Positions 10,551 to 20,810 of a DNA stretch of 64,000 nucleotides are shown piece by piece. Origin of the DNA: Dipteris shenzhenensis (Eukaryota > Polypodiophyta > Polypodiopsida > Gleicheniales). The stretch lies in assembly GCA_047967505.1 (NCBI GenBank), contig CM106539.1, one strand, 5' to 3'. The notes under the pieces are model-generated. The model ran no database searches. It was not told the origin of the DNA and saw only the letters and a list, made by a program, of their open reading frames with translations. Numbering within the stretch: the first letter of the stretch is position 1; the number at the start of each line of letters is the position of its first letter. The position numbers and the translations under genes are program-made.

Positions 10551-11600
10551 TTACCCAATGATATCTCCACACCACTCTGGAACAACATCTATTTGAAATA
10601 GTGTGGCATCTAGCAAGTCATCTTCTACTCTAGTGGCTTCTTCTCCCGACTTGACACGAGACATGTGCTCGGCAATGTAGTGTTGGGCACCCTTGCGAAC
10701 CACTATTTTCAAGTTGAATTCCTGAAGCAAGAGGAGCCATCTGGCTATTCTTTCTATTGTACACAGCCGGTTCACAAGATAAAGCAATGCTTGATGGTCG
10801 GTGTAGAAGACAAAATCATTTGCCAGTAGATAGTGCCAAAATTTCTTAACACTATACACCATTGCTAGGGCTTCTCTTTTTGTGGTGGTATAGTTGATCT
10901 CAGCATCATCAAGAGTTGTCAACTGGTGAAGTAGAATGGGTAGTCTTTCTTATGTTCACCAGGTTGACAAAGCACACTCCCAGTTGCATACTTAGATCCA
11001 TCTGTATGAACATGAAAATCAATATCCCAATTGGGAGATATAAGGATGGGTGCTGTGATTAGGCGCCACTTTAAAAGCTCAAAGGCTTGGTCACACTCTT
11101 ATCTCTATAAGATATAAGGATTGGGAGATATAAGGATGGGTGCTGTGATTAGGCGCCACTTTAAAAGCTCAAAGGCTTGGTCACACTCTTATCTCTATAA
11201 GAATTCCAGTAATAATTTGTAAAGTGGTCTAGCTATCATGGCATACTGCAATATAAATCTTCTATAATAACCGGCATGTCCCATAAAGACTTGTACACCT
11301 TTGGAATTTGTAGGAGGATGCAATTCCATGATGATTTTGATTTTGTCTATGTCAGTTGCAATCCCATGTTGAGAAATGATGTGTCCCAAAACAACTCCGT
11401 GGGTGACCATGAACTGGCAGTTTGTTGGATTTAGGGAGATGCCATACTCCCTGCATTTGATTAGTACTGCTTAAAGACATTTGAAGTGGTCTTTTTTGTT
11501 TGAATGGATGCACAAATCATCCAAGAACACCTATAAAAACTTATTGGGAAATGACTTGAAAGCTGTGAACATGACTCGCTGGAATGTGGTCAGGGCATTA
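10551..11600 (-). pseudogene. Gypsy-A copy 1 reverse transcriptase C-terminal part and RNase H
   Basis: The minus strand reads RT from NALTTFQRVM through FLDDLCIHS (catalytic Asp pair intact, near 11515), NPTNCQF, GHIISQHGIATDIDKI and GYYRRF. RNase H follows with KREALAMVYSVKKFWHYLLAN and FYTDHQALLYLVNR, keeping the catalytic Glu and Asp. Codons that are stops in the plus-strand copy are mostly still Gln or Arg here. A perfect 90-bp tandem duplication interrupts the RT/RNase H connection. Confidence 0.85.
11030..11209 (-). repeat. Perfect 90-bp tandem duplication inside gypsy-A pol
   Basis: 11030-11119 repeats at 11120-11209 with no difference seen. The period is 90 bp, so 30 codons are duplicated in frame. 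The plus-strand gypsy-A copy has the segment only once. Identity of the copies indicates a recent event. Confidence 0.9.
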
Positions 11601-11715
11601 TAGCATGATCGACTAGCACGACTCAAGTTCCATAGCTTGTGGATAAAGGCATGGCAATCCAGCTATGTGCTCGCAATAAGCCATAACCCGAGGACAGGTA
11701 ATAAAACGGAGAGTA
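11601..11715 (+). repeat. Gypsy-A 3' untranslated end, plus orientation
   Basis: This stretch aligns, with divergence, to 36985-37100, which follows the gypsy-A pol on the plus strand. The last 41 bp (AATAAGCCATAACCCGAGG and onward) are nearly identical in both places, and an LTR begins immediately after in both. It therefore belongs to the internal 3' end of gypsy-A and runs opposite to the pol fragment on its left. Confidence 0.65.
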
Positions 11716-12990
11716 TGTTGTCTTTGTGCCAACATGGACTTAGGTAGTACAAAATGTGTGTATAGAGTAGCGGTAAAGCTCCGCTTGTACTTGCATAAGG
11801 CTAGGAATAATCTCTCTTAGGAATCCTCAACATGCAAGTTCTACTTACGATTCCTATATGCAAGTCCTACATGTAATTCCTACATGCATGTTCTACTTGC
11901 AACTTCTTCATGCAACTCCTACATGCAAGTCCTACATGTAATTCCTACATACATGTTCTACTTGCAACTTCTACATGCAAGTCCTACATGCAAGTCTTAG
12001 ATGCGATTCCTACATGCAACTCCTACATGCAACATGCAACATGCGATATCTACATGCAACTCCTACATGCAACTTGCAATTCCTACACGCAACTTCTATA
12101 TGCAAGTTCTTCATGTAGAGAGAGAATGTCTTACAATTCCTACATGCTGAGAGAGAAGCTCTCCAACTTGTATAAATACCCCATAATGAAATGAAGCCCA
12201 CACTCTTTGGGCCATTGTGTTGAGTTCTACTTTGGTATTCCAAGAAATTGTCTCAAGTGTCCATGCTCCTTTGCACTCCACGTCCAAAAGCATGTCCTAA
12301 CCTTGCAACTCCTTCTCCCCTCTCCTCCAACCTTGCAACCCATCCTCTCCCTCTCCTCCTCCCTCCTCCTCCTCCCTCCTCCTTCTCCTCCTCCTCCTCC
12401 TCCCTCCTCCTCCTCCTCCTCCTCCTCCTCCTCTTCCCTCCTCTCTCTTCTTTCCCCCATGCTCTTACACCTTCTTCCTCTCCCACTCCTATGCTCCCCC
12501 TAAACCCTTAGTTCCTCAACTCTTAACCTCAATGCTCCATGAGGGAGATGAGTTCTCCACCATGTACTCTACCTTGAACCTTGGATCCTCCTTCTAGCCT
12601 TGGAACCTGTTCTAAACTCTGTAACCTCTTTTAAACTCTGGAACCTGCTTCTGAACTCTAGAACCTCTCTCTAAACCTTGGAACCTCCTTTTAAACCCTG
12701 AACTTCCCTCTAACCCTTAAAACTCCTCCTAAACCCCTCAACCCCCAATGAAGGTGAAAGCCTTCATTACCTCAACCATGATGATACACATTCCTTTGAG
12801 ACATGCATGCACTATGTTTGCTTACCACAGTTAAGCCTACGTCTCTCACTGGAATATGACTCGAGGTCCTAAGCTACACATATACTACAAACGATAGCCT
12901 GGATATATCTGTAGGTGACAAAAAGCCTCAGAACCATGCATACTGAGAAAACCCTACTCTTCCTGTGGAAGCCATGGGAAAGAGCCAACA
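11716..12990 (+). repeat. Gypsy-A LTR, plus orientation
   Basis: About 1275 bp, from TGTTGTCTTTGTGCC to GGGAAAGAGCCAACA. The left third holds a 13-15-bp minisatellite (variants of CTACATGCAACTC, 11830-12115). A TATA box TATAAATA is at 12171-12178, followed by CCCCATAATG. The middle has a CTC/CTCCTC microsatellite at about 12345-12435, and the right part a degenerate CCTTCTAAACCTTGGAA repeat (12590-12730). Short reading frames through the microsatellite are artefacts. The orientation is set by the shared gypsy-A 3' end on its left. Confidence 0.85.
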
Positions 12991-13821
12991 AGGGACCCTC
13001 CCCTACCCAAAAAAAAAGAAAAAACTTGACGGACGGAAAACTTTGACGGAAATCCAAAGGAGGAAGAGATGGTCACCTGAACGCTCTCCAAGTCTTTCTG
13101 GATGTAACGGGATTGTTGAGGATGAATGGAGGTGGGTGGGTGGATGGCGAGGTTATTGTTGTGAGATGGGCTCGAAGTAACTCACCATGTGAGGATGGGA
13201 GTAGGGGTGGTCGATGGAGAGGGAGAAGTGTCTTGCGTAGGGATCGGAATGGGGAAGAGGATGGAGGCAAGATGTGAAAGAAAAAGTATGAGAGGGATGG
13301 GTGCACTTTTATAGGGAAGGAGGGGGAGTTGTGGATTTAGTCAAACACATGTGCACCTTTGAATTTATCCATGTTTGAGTAGTCAAATACATGTGCAGTT
13401 TTGAATTTGTCCACGTTTGACTAGGGAGGTGGTTTCAATTTTTCTTTTGGGTTATGGCATTTAGAACCTTTAATCGTTGATTTCCCATAACTTTTGGTGG
13501 TTGTGTCAGAATGTGCTTCTGTTAAAAGGAGAAATGTTCAGAATTTCAAGCTCTACACTCTGACAACCATCACATGGTCTGATTTATTCCTTAAGGTGCT
13601 GTTTTTCTAGAAAACATGCATTTTCCTAAACCGATAATGAAGAGTTTCAGCTAGGATTTAAAAAAAATAAAATTATTTTATGTTTTTACTGGAGTTGGAA
13701 AAATTTTAGCTCTCATAGCAGTTGAGTGTTCGTGAAAGTTTGAAATACTTTGTTTTTTACACATACATGCATATGTTTACTCATTTCTTGAGACACTAGT
13801 CTCCTTGGTAGTGGCACCAAA
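12991..13821. other. Spacer between two inverted gypsy-A LTRs
   Basis: No recognisable gene. Contents are a duplicated 42-bp segment (13339-13380 and 13382-13424, ACATGTGCA...TTGAATTT), a minus-strand TATA-like CTATAAAAGTGCAC near 13305-13318, and, abutting the right-hand LTR at 13801-13821, a sequence whose minus strand begins TTTGGTGCCACTACCAAGG. That could be a mutated primer site for a minus-strand element (compare the tRNA-Asp-type TGGCGCC start), but the match is weak. Confidence 0.5.
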
Positions 13822-15107
13822 TATTGGCTCTTTCCCACAGCTTCCGCAGGAACAGCAGGGTTTTCTCAGTTATGTAGGGTTCCGAGGCTTTTTGTCACCT
13901 ACAGATATATCGGGGTTGTTTTTTGTAGTATACATGTAGTCTAGGACCTCGAGTCGTATTTTGGTGAGAGACGTAGGCTTGAGTGTGGTAAGCAAACATA
14001 GTGCATGCATGTGTAAAAGGAAGGTGTATCATCATGGTTGAGGTAATGAAGGCTTTTGCCTTCATTGGGGGTTGAGGGGTTTAGGAGGAGTTTTAAGGGT
14101 TAGAGGAAAGTTCAAGGTTTAGAAGGAGGTCCCAAGGTTTAGAAGGAGGTTCCAAGGTTTAGAGAGAGGTTCCAGAGTTTCGAAGAGGTTCTAGACTTCA
14201 GAAGAGGTTCCAGGGTTAGAAGGAGGATCCAAGGTTCAGGGTAGAGTACATGGTGGAGAACTCATCTCCCTAGTAGATGGAGGTTAAGGGTTGAGGGACT
14301 AAGGGTTTAGGGGGAGCATAGGAGTGGGAGAGGAAGAAGGTGTAAGAGCATGGGGGAAAGAAGAGAGGGGAGGGAAGAGGAGGAGGAGGAGGAGGAGGGA
14401 GGAGGAGGAGGAGGAAGGAGGAGGAGGACGAGAAGGGAGGAGGAGGAGGGAGGAGGAGAGGGAGAGGATGGGTTGCAAGGTTGGAGGAGAGGGGAGGAGG
14501 AGTTGCAAGGTTAGGACATGCTTTTGGACGTGGAGGGCAAAGGAGCATGGAGACTTGAGACAATTGCTTGGAATACCAAAGTAGAACTCAACACAATGCC
14601 CCAAAGAGTGTGGGCTTCATTCCATTATGGGTATTTATACAAGTTGGAGAGCTTCTCTCTCTATATGTAGGAATTGTAAGACATCTTGTCTCTACATGTA
14701 GAACTTGCATATAGAAGTTGCATGTAGGAGTTGTAAGTTGCATGTAGAACTCACATATTGCATGTTGCATGTAGGAGTTGCATGTAGAACTCACATGTAG
14801 AACATGCATGTAGGAATCACATGTAGGACTTGCAAGTAGAACATGCATGTAGGAATGACATGTAGGACTTGCATGTAGGAGTTGCAAGTAGAAGTTGCAA
14901 GTAGAACATGCATGTAGGAATTGCATGTAGGACTTGCATGTAGGAGTTGCATGTAGAACTTGCATGTAGGAATCGCAAGTAGAACTTGCATGTTGAGAAT
15001 TCCTAAGAGAGATTATTGCTAGCCTTATGCCAGTATAAGCGGAGCTTTGCCACTACTCTACACACACATTCTATACTACCTAAGTCCATGTTGGCACAGA
15101 GACAACA
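13822..15107 (-). repeat. Gypsy-A LTR, minus orientation
   Basis: A reverse-complement copy of 11716-12990, about 1286 bp. The minus strand runs from TGTTGTCTCTGTGCC at 15107 to about 13822, where the final CAACA has become CAATA. The TATA box lies at 14632-14639 on the minus strand, with the same microsatellite and minisatellite blocks mirrored. Its right edge touches a copia-type primer site at 15108, which conflicts with this being only a gypsy LTR. Confidence 0.8.
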
Positions 15108-15362
15108 TGGCATCAGAGCAATAGAGAAGTGGAGTAGGTTGATTGATATCTGAGTCGTAGTCATTTGTTTTTGTTGAGTGTTGTGCCTTTTTGGCTTATT
15201 GGTTGAGTTGTAAAGAGCAACAAGTCCCATAGGAATGAAATCTGTGTGTGTGAGTGATTTGAAGCTTATTATATGAAAGTTATTGAGTCATTTGATCCAT
15301 CTTTGATTCTATAGTTCATAGGCTTCTCATGATTCTTACAAGCATTTAAATTGATTGAACCT
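15108..15362 (+). promoter_or_regulatory. Copia-R primer site and 5' leader, copy 1
   Basis: TGGCATCAGAGCAATAGAG, one change from the tRNA-Met type TGGTATCAGAGC, lies directly against the LTR edge at 15107. The leader that follows (to about 15362) recurs at 17022-17283. A copia-like gag starts downstream at about 15559, in the same orientation. Confidence 0.65.
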
Positions 15363-15558
15363 TCAATAGTATCGAAGCGGGTAGTCGTCTTTTTGATATT
15401 TACTATGGTGCATGCATGTCTAGGGTAGGTATTTCGATCTGGTGGTGCATCAAGGTTGTAAAGAAATGCAGGAGCAGACAAGGTGGTCGGAAGACTTCCC
15501 TTGAAGTCTTGGCTGAGGCATCTTTTCGAGTTCTTCTCAATCCGCAAAGTTTTTAAGC

Positions 15559-16551
15559 ATGGACTCTCCCAAGAAGGATAAGCACGGAGCCATTCTAGTC
15601 ACATTCAGTGGGAAGAACTTCGCATCCTAGCAAATGGCCACACAACTTCTTTTCATGAAAAAAGGGTTATGGAGTATAATCTTAGGTGCGGGTGGAGAAA
15701 AAGCCAAAGGAAAGATCTCACGATGCAGAGAAGATTCCTACATGGGAGGCAAAGAATGAGAAAGCATTAGGCTATTTGGGTCATGCTCTAGGCCCTGAGT
15801 ATTTCCATCACCTCGATGTGAAATCTACTATTGGTTGAGAATCGAAAAATGCTAGAGACTCTCTTTGGAGTACACATGAAGCACTTGAAGTCCAACTTGA
15901 ATCAAGATTTATTCAACCTCTAAATGAATGAGAAGGAGACACTGGGCATGTTTTTAAATCGCATGCAAGCCAGATTAAGACAGCTAAATGACTTGGAAAA
16001 TGCTGGAGACTCTCTTTGGAGTACGCATGAAGCACTGGAAGTCCAACTTGAGGCAAGATTTATTCAACCTCCAGATGAACGAGTCAAAAACATTGGGCGT
16101 GTTTTTGAATTGCATGCAAGCCATATTAAGATAGCTAAATGACTTGGGAGCATGCGTTGAGGATGAGGTTATATAAGAAAGCCATCTTGCTCAGAAGTTT
16201 ACCAGTCGATCAATACAGTGAGATTGTTTGGATTCGCAAGCTTGATGATGACATGAAATTCTTGGACTATGTAGGAATGCTTTTAAGTGAAGAAAAACAT
16301 AACAATTTTACATGGCTTCACAACAAGGTGTATGCAGCAAGTGATCAGAAGAGAAAACCACCACGAGACTCATGAAAGTGTAATTATTGTGGCAAGGAAG
16401 GCCATATTGAAAAATATTGCTACACTAAACAACGCGACAAGATGTTGAAACAAGAGAAGGGTAAAGCACTTGCAGTTGTTGATAATAAGGAAGAAACTTT
16501 GATGATGGTTGAAGATGATTGTCTCAGCAAACAAGATTGGGCATTTTGATT
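15559..16551 (+). pseudogene. Copia-R gag
   Basis: Starts ATGGACTCTCCCAAG after the leader. The opening reads KDKHGAILVTFSGKNFAS-stop-QMATQLLFMKKGLW, the normal copia gag opening with a Trp replaced by TAG. The interior has many stops and a 151-bp tandem duplication that shifts the frame. The 3' end carries an intact CX2CX4HX4C knuckle (CNYCGKEGHIEKYC, 16381-16422) followed by a Lys-rich segment and the start of a DWAF protease-like lead-in, which stops at about 16549. No protease, integrase or RT follows. Confidence 0.75.
15846..16147 (+). repeat. 151-bp tandem duplication in copia-R gag
   Basis: Units 15846-15996 and 15997-16147 both begin AAAATGCT(A/G)GAGACTC and end CTAAATGACTTGG. They differ at a modest number of positions, so the duplication is older than the one in gypsy-A. 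151 is not a multiple of three, which shifts the frame. Confidence 0.9.
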
Positions 16552-17021
16552 GTGGGAGGGTAGTATCGACCTCCATGCACTTTGTGGGCGATCATTGTTA
16601 GTCTCTTTGTGAGCATTTGTCAGAATGTTTGTTGTGTTTGAGGTCTTTGTGAGCATCAGTTGCTCAGTGATCAAGATTATGTTTTTTAGTCATGCTCTTT
16701 GTGAGCAATTGATATTGGCTCTTTGTGAGCATAGTCACACTTAGTGAGCACTTGTAGGAGAATGTTCTTGTTTCACATAGTATCGTCTTCTTCCTCATTT
16801 TGGCTGAGGAGGGGATTGTAGGGTTAGTGGATACGAGGTTAGTAAAAGTGTGGTTAGGAATGTCTATCCACGTGGACTCCATGCATGGAAAGAACCACAT
16901 AGAAGAGGCTTTAGAGATCATTGTTCATGGTGATGATAGTCAACCTCTGCAAGTTCAGAGAGGGAGTGCGACTCTTGGCTAGGAGGTTGTTGGCGATGAC
17001 ATGAGGTGGCATAGAGGCGGT
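16552..17021 (+). repeat. Region after copia-R gag with CTTTGTGAGCAT repeats
   Basis: CTTTGTGAGCAT or close variants occur about six times between 16579 and 16757 at irregular 20-45-bp spacing. The rest (16760-17021) has one short open frame (16800-16982) without known motifs. The position is where protease and integrase would be expected in a copia element, so it is probably decayed or replaced internal sequence. Confidence 0.55.
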
Positions 17022-17283
17022 GGCATTAGAGCAATAGAGCAGTGGAGCAGGTCGATTGATATATGCATCATAGTTGTTTGTTTTTTATTGAGTGTCATGC
17101 CTTTGTGGCTTACGTAGTTGAGTTTTAAAGAGCAACAAGCCCCGTAGGGATGATCTCTGTGTGTGTGAGTGATTTGAAGCTTATTATTGAGTCATTTCAT
17201 CCATCTTCAATTCTATAGTTCATAGGCTTGAGTTTACAGTTCATCTCGTGATTCTTACAAATTTAAATTGATTGAGCCTTCAG
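17022..17283 (+). repeat. Second copy of copia-R primer site and leader
   Basis: Starts TGGCATTAGAGCAATAGAGC and follows copy 1 through GTGTGTGAGTGATTTGAAGC and the AAATTGATTGA(A/G)CCTTCA end. No LTR precedes it. The arrangement leader-gag-leader suggests a partial tandem duplication or a second truncated copy. Confidence 0.75.
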
Positions 17284-18190
17284 CAACCGTGCACCAATCT
17301 TGCTCCATGTCTGTATAGTTGTCAATACAATTGTATGGCCCTATAGTGCCATCCGTACCAGCTCCTGCAATGCTGTCCATACAACGTCCATACGTTGTAT
17401 AGACCCCTCGCATGTGCAATAGTACCTTCTACAACCCATTTCGTATAGCACGACGTCTGTACCAGCTGTACACTTCCACGGCCTCCACTTGTAGATATTA
17501 TGGATTCCGTACTAGTTTGCAATAGCTTCCATACAAGCCTGTACTTAGTCTGTATCCTGCCATTCCATATAGATCAGACATCATCTATCTCGACCTGCAT
17601 ACTTCATTTCACATGGGGCATTGCAAAGTTCATTGCACAGGTGCCTTGCAATTCAATTTTCTTTGTTGGTCATGAAATGTCTTCTTCTTCAACTTCAGAT
17701 TGCAATTCTTGCATGTACCACAAATGCATTCAATGCGGTGCCACTCGTGATCTCCCTTTGGACAAACCACTGGCTCCCACAGAGACCTTAGGCTACAAAA
17801 CTTGCTCTCCCTTGCAACACGATCTAGGTGGCTGTGCATTCATTAGAATGACATGGGCATCAATCCCCATGGAACAATGCTCCAACATGACCAGATCGGT
17901 CAATGTCTATGTGTGCTTTGCAACAACAAACATTCATGTCTTTGAGTTTCCTGATGTACCAAGGCTTAAAATTCTCAGAACCCCTACTCAAAACTCCTCT
18001 GTCCAATTGAAATGTCAGGATTTTGATCCATAAACTTAAGATACAACTCCATCTGCTGACCCAACATGAGGGAGCAATAGAACAGTGAGCCCTCTTTAAA
18101 ATGAAACAATAGTATAGTGAGCCCCCTTTTTGCACTACTAAAACAAGATAGAACACAGTACATGCAAAAACACAATCTAATTAAAGTATA
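17284..18190 (+). other. Unassigned stretch with one long open frame (17500-18033)
   Basis: 17284-17480 has irregular GTCCATAC and GTATAGAC motifs. The 177-codon frame at 17500-18033 is the longest non-transposon frame here. Its middle holds four cysteines, CNSCMYHKCIQCG, in a CX2CX4CX2C spacing resembling a small zinc-binding site. It has no recognised domain and low-complexity codons at the start, and minus-strand frames overlap it. I rate it more likely chance than gene. Confidence 0.25.
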
Positions 18191-18204
18191 TGAAGAAAAA
18201 TAAT

Positions 18205-18421
18205 TTTCAACCACCGTGCTAGTTTAGGACAGTCACAATTTCAACTATCGAGATGGTTTATGACAATCACAATTTCAATCACCAGGCTAGTTTAGGACAC
18301 ATTTAGGACAATCAACTAGCGAGTTGTTTTAGGACACATTTAGGATAGCCACAATTTCAACCACCCAGATGGTTTAGGGCACTATCACAATTTCAACCAC
18401 CAGGGTGGTTTAGCCTGATGG
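18205..18421 (+). repeat. Degenerate ~45-bp tandem repeat
   Basis: About five units with consensus close to ACAATTTCAACCACCAGG followed by NTGGTTTAGGACA. Copies vary by small indels (for example an added ACATTTAGG). No coding potential. Confidence 0.75.
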
Positions 18422-19629
18422 TCTCAACTTCACATATTAGACAATAACAAGTATATTGCTTTTTATTTCTAAATTTCACAATTATAAAATAACAATATAT
18501 TTCTTTTCTTTTTTGAATTTCACAATTTCAATCACAATTCAAGTGAGTAACTACTATTTGTCTTGAACTAGCTCAAACAACCAACTAATTAAAACAAGAA
18601 AACTTTCTTATTTCTGTAGTGCGTGCATCATAGGGGATCATGACGATTGTGAGAACATTGCAACTTTGAAGACATGGGTGCGAGTTCAAGTTTTCCCTCT
18701 ACGTTCAAATGGAGTGACAAATAATGGAGAGACAAAAAATGATGCCACAGTTTGGGGAAAGTTTCGATGACCTCATTGACTCTCTGGAAGAGGGGGATAA
18801 CTTTGTAGTTGTCATTGCCTCTAGGGAGAACGAGGAAGAATATGACACCCATACTTTTTGTTGCAATGCATGAAACCTAAGCACAAGGTTGAGAGAGTGA
18901 GCTAGCATTTAAGGATAATTTGAGCTCCTTGTCTTTTGAATTTTGTGCCCAAATGGCAAATTGTGCTGCAGCATCTACTTTCTCATCATAGATAGCTGTA
19001 GCAGGGAGGCACATTTGATCATGACCTGGGCAATGGAAAATGACATTCTCTACATAGCGATCTTGCATGCACAAACACCCCAAAGCAAAAAAATTGCACA
19101 AGGTGGTAGAAAACATGCCATCGGAACATGCAGTCATGTATAATGTGGGTTTGATAGACCATGCATTTCAGACCCTGCTATTCTTTTCTAATGTGAAATA
19201 TATTGTTGCTCAACCATGCCACCGAGCTGCTCAACCACACCATCGGGCTGGTCAACAACTATAGTCCCACTAGTTTGGATTCCAAATTTTCAATCTATTT
19301 TGGTTTTCAACAAATTCAAAAAAGTTATGGAGCGTGCCCTCAAATGGGTGTACATCACTTTAGCATAACATTGGAGGCCCCTTAATCCATGCCTAATGTT
19401 CTCATTTAGGTGTGTCCTTAGGTTGAGGAGAATCTCATGTTGGTTGCATGTATGTATAAATTAAAATTTTGATATTTTTGAATAAATTGTTATATCCTAT
19501 AGTCTTCAAGATGCATGCTTCACGTGCAACATAGTTGTAACACACATTCTTGAACATAAGGCCAAAAAACTATGGGATAAGAATTTCCAAATTCCATTGA
19601 GCAATGCATAAGTTATGGGTCATGCAAGA
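18422..19629. other. AT-rich stretch without an assignable gene
   Basis: 18422-18600 is simple AT-rich DNA. Minus-strand frames at 18628-18852 and 18877-19137 nearly adjoin and could be a decayed coding relic, but no motif is recognisable. 19140-19629 shows nothing beyond a short CACCGAGCTGCTCAACCACA duplication near 19215-19245. Confidence 0.4.
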
Positions 19630-20420
19630 TAGGTACCTATCGAATACTTTCTTGGTGGAAATTCCACAAGATTCTAGGTCTAATTTTTTTCAATGGACTG
19701 CAACTCATCTTGCATGACATTCATCCAATACGTATTGTCCTTAGCTTTTTCAAAAGTATCAGGCTCTTCCTCATCAAGAAGAGTACCTGCATAAGCTGAT
19801 TCAATAGAAAGAGCACCCCCTTCGTGCCTTGCTGTACTACAAGTTTTGCTAGGCAAAAGGGTTGCCACCCTCCCTCAATGACATTCAATGAGGTGTGAAA
19901 TCCAAAATAAGACTTAGGAAGAGAATTCAAAGAGGTAGTGACCATCTTTGAATCTATAATGATCTCATCAATATTCAACAATTGCTCACTCAAATTTTGA
20001 AGTTTAGTGAGGTGCTTAGACATAGATTCACCCTCATGCATATGAGTATGAGTCAACTCTCTCTTCAGGAAAGAGACCCTAGCATCATTGTGGACTGCAA
20101 ACATACTCTCCAAAATATCCCAAGCTGCCTTCGAGGTCTTGCATGACTGAATGTGTGGAATGATAAACCTTTTGACAGAAAGGGAGATGGCTAAAAGTGC
20201 TAGTGCATCACATGAATCCCACCTTTTTTGTCCCTGTGTAGGAGCCACCACTGAAGTAGTTGCTGCACCTAGCACTTTTCCTGCACCTCAAGCTTGTCCT
20301 CTATCCCTTCCTCCACCTTGCTCAGGAGGAGTGGTAGGTGCAACCACATTCTTTGGCCTTGGCTCATCCCCATTGACATAGTCCCATAAGTGTTTGCCAA
20401 CTAGGATATTGCAAACCATA
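19630..20420 (-). pseudogene. Copia-S: gag joined directly to the reverse transcriptase start
   Basis: On the minus strand, GKHLWDYVNGDEP (about 20400) opens a UBN2-type gag. It continues with SCDALALLAISLSVKRF, SCKTSKAAWDILESMF, VSFLKRELTHTHM and MSKHLTKLQNLSEQLL. At about 19870 this runs, out of frame, straight into EEEPDTFEKAKDNTYWMNVM and QDELQSIEKN, the conserved start of copia RT, then NLVEFPPRKYSIG to about 19640. The zinc knuckle, protease and integrase are absent, so a deletion joined gag to RT. No LTRs were located. Confidence 0.8.
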
Positions 20421-20810
20421 ACACTTTATTGGGACTGTTCTAGGCCATAACTACCAAAGAAAATGCAACAAATACCAACAAAAAATTTCCCTTCCTGGGA
20501 ATTAAGGTGCGCAACACAAGTTCCTTCTGGGATATTGAAACAAACTGCCCACTGCTCAAAAAATAGCCAATCAATGGCTCAAAATGCAACAATCCAAAAG
20601 CATAAACTCAATTGAATCTCTACTAAATGTGTCTGTGAAACACCTGCAAAGTGTCCAAAAGCCCCAAATCCTGCAAAATGAGTGTCCAAGACCAAAAGCC
20701 CCAATTTGCGAGGAGAAATTGAGCTGAAATTGGGGAGATACAAGAAAAGCCCCAAATTTTTCTAAATGCCCAATTTATAGAATTGGCTTAAATCTGCCCC
20801 CAAAATCTGC

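Larger units (their letters stand above)
7290..11600 (-). mobile_element. Gypsy-A copy 1: 3' half of a non-chromoviral Ty3/gypsy element
   Basis: Read on the minus strand, it runs from inside RT (near 11600) through RNase H, integrase and an additional downstream ORF. It is the same family as the plus-strand copy at 32-37 kb: long stretches align codon by codon. RT sequence stops abruptly at about 11600 (the Asn-Ala-x-Thr-Phe motif), after which plus-orientation gypsy-A 3' sequence starts, so 11600 is a rearrangement point. Gag and protease are absent. Confidence 0.85.

Noticed and set aside
12227-12511. Long open frames rich in Ser, Pro, Leu or Glu, Arg, Gly on both strands
   Set aside because: They are translations of a CTC/GAG microsatellite inside the LTR and recur wherever that microsatellite occurs (14299, 46508, 47406).
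12950-13010. Polypurine tract of a minus-strand element next to the LTR at 12990
   Set aside because: The minus strand reads GGGTAGGGGAGGGTCCCT beside the LTR, which is tempting, but the LTR orientation is better fixed by gypsy-A 3' sequence on its other side.
15846-16147. Duplicated functional domain in gag
   Set aside because: The 151-bp period shifts the frame, so it cannot add a domain in register.
17500-18033. Zinc-binding host gene
   Set aside because: The CX2CX4CX2C cysteines are suggestive, but no family, promoter or conserved neighbourhood supports it; kept only as a low-confidence entry.
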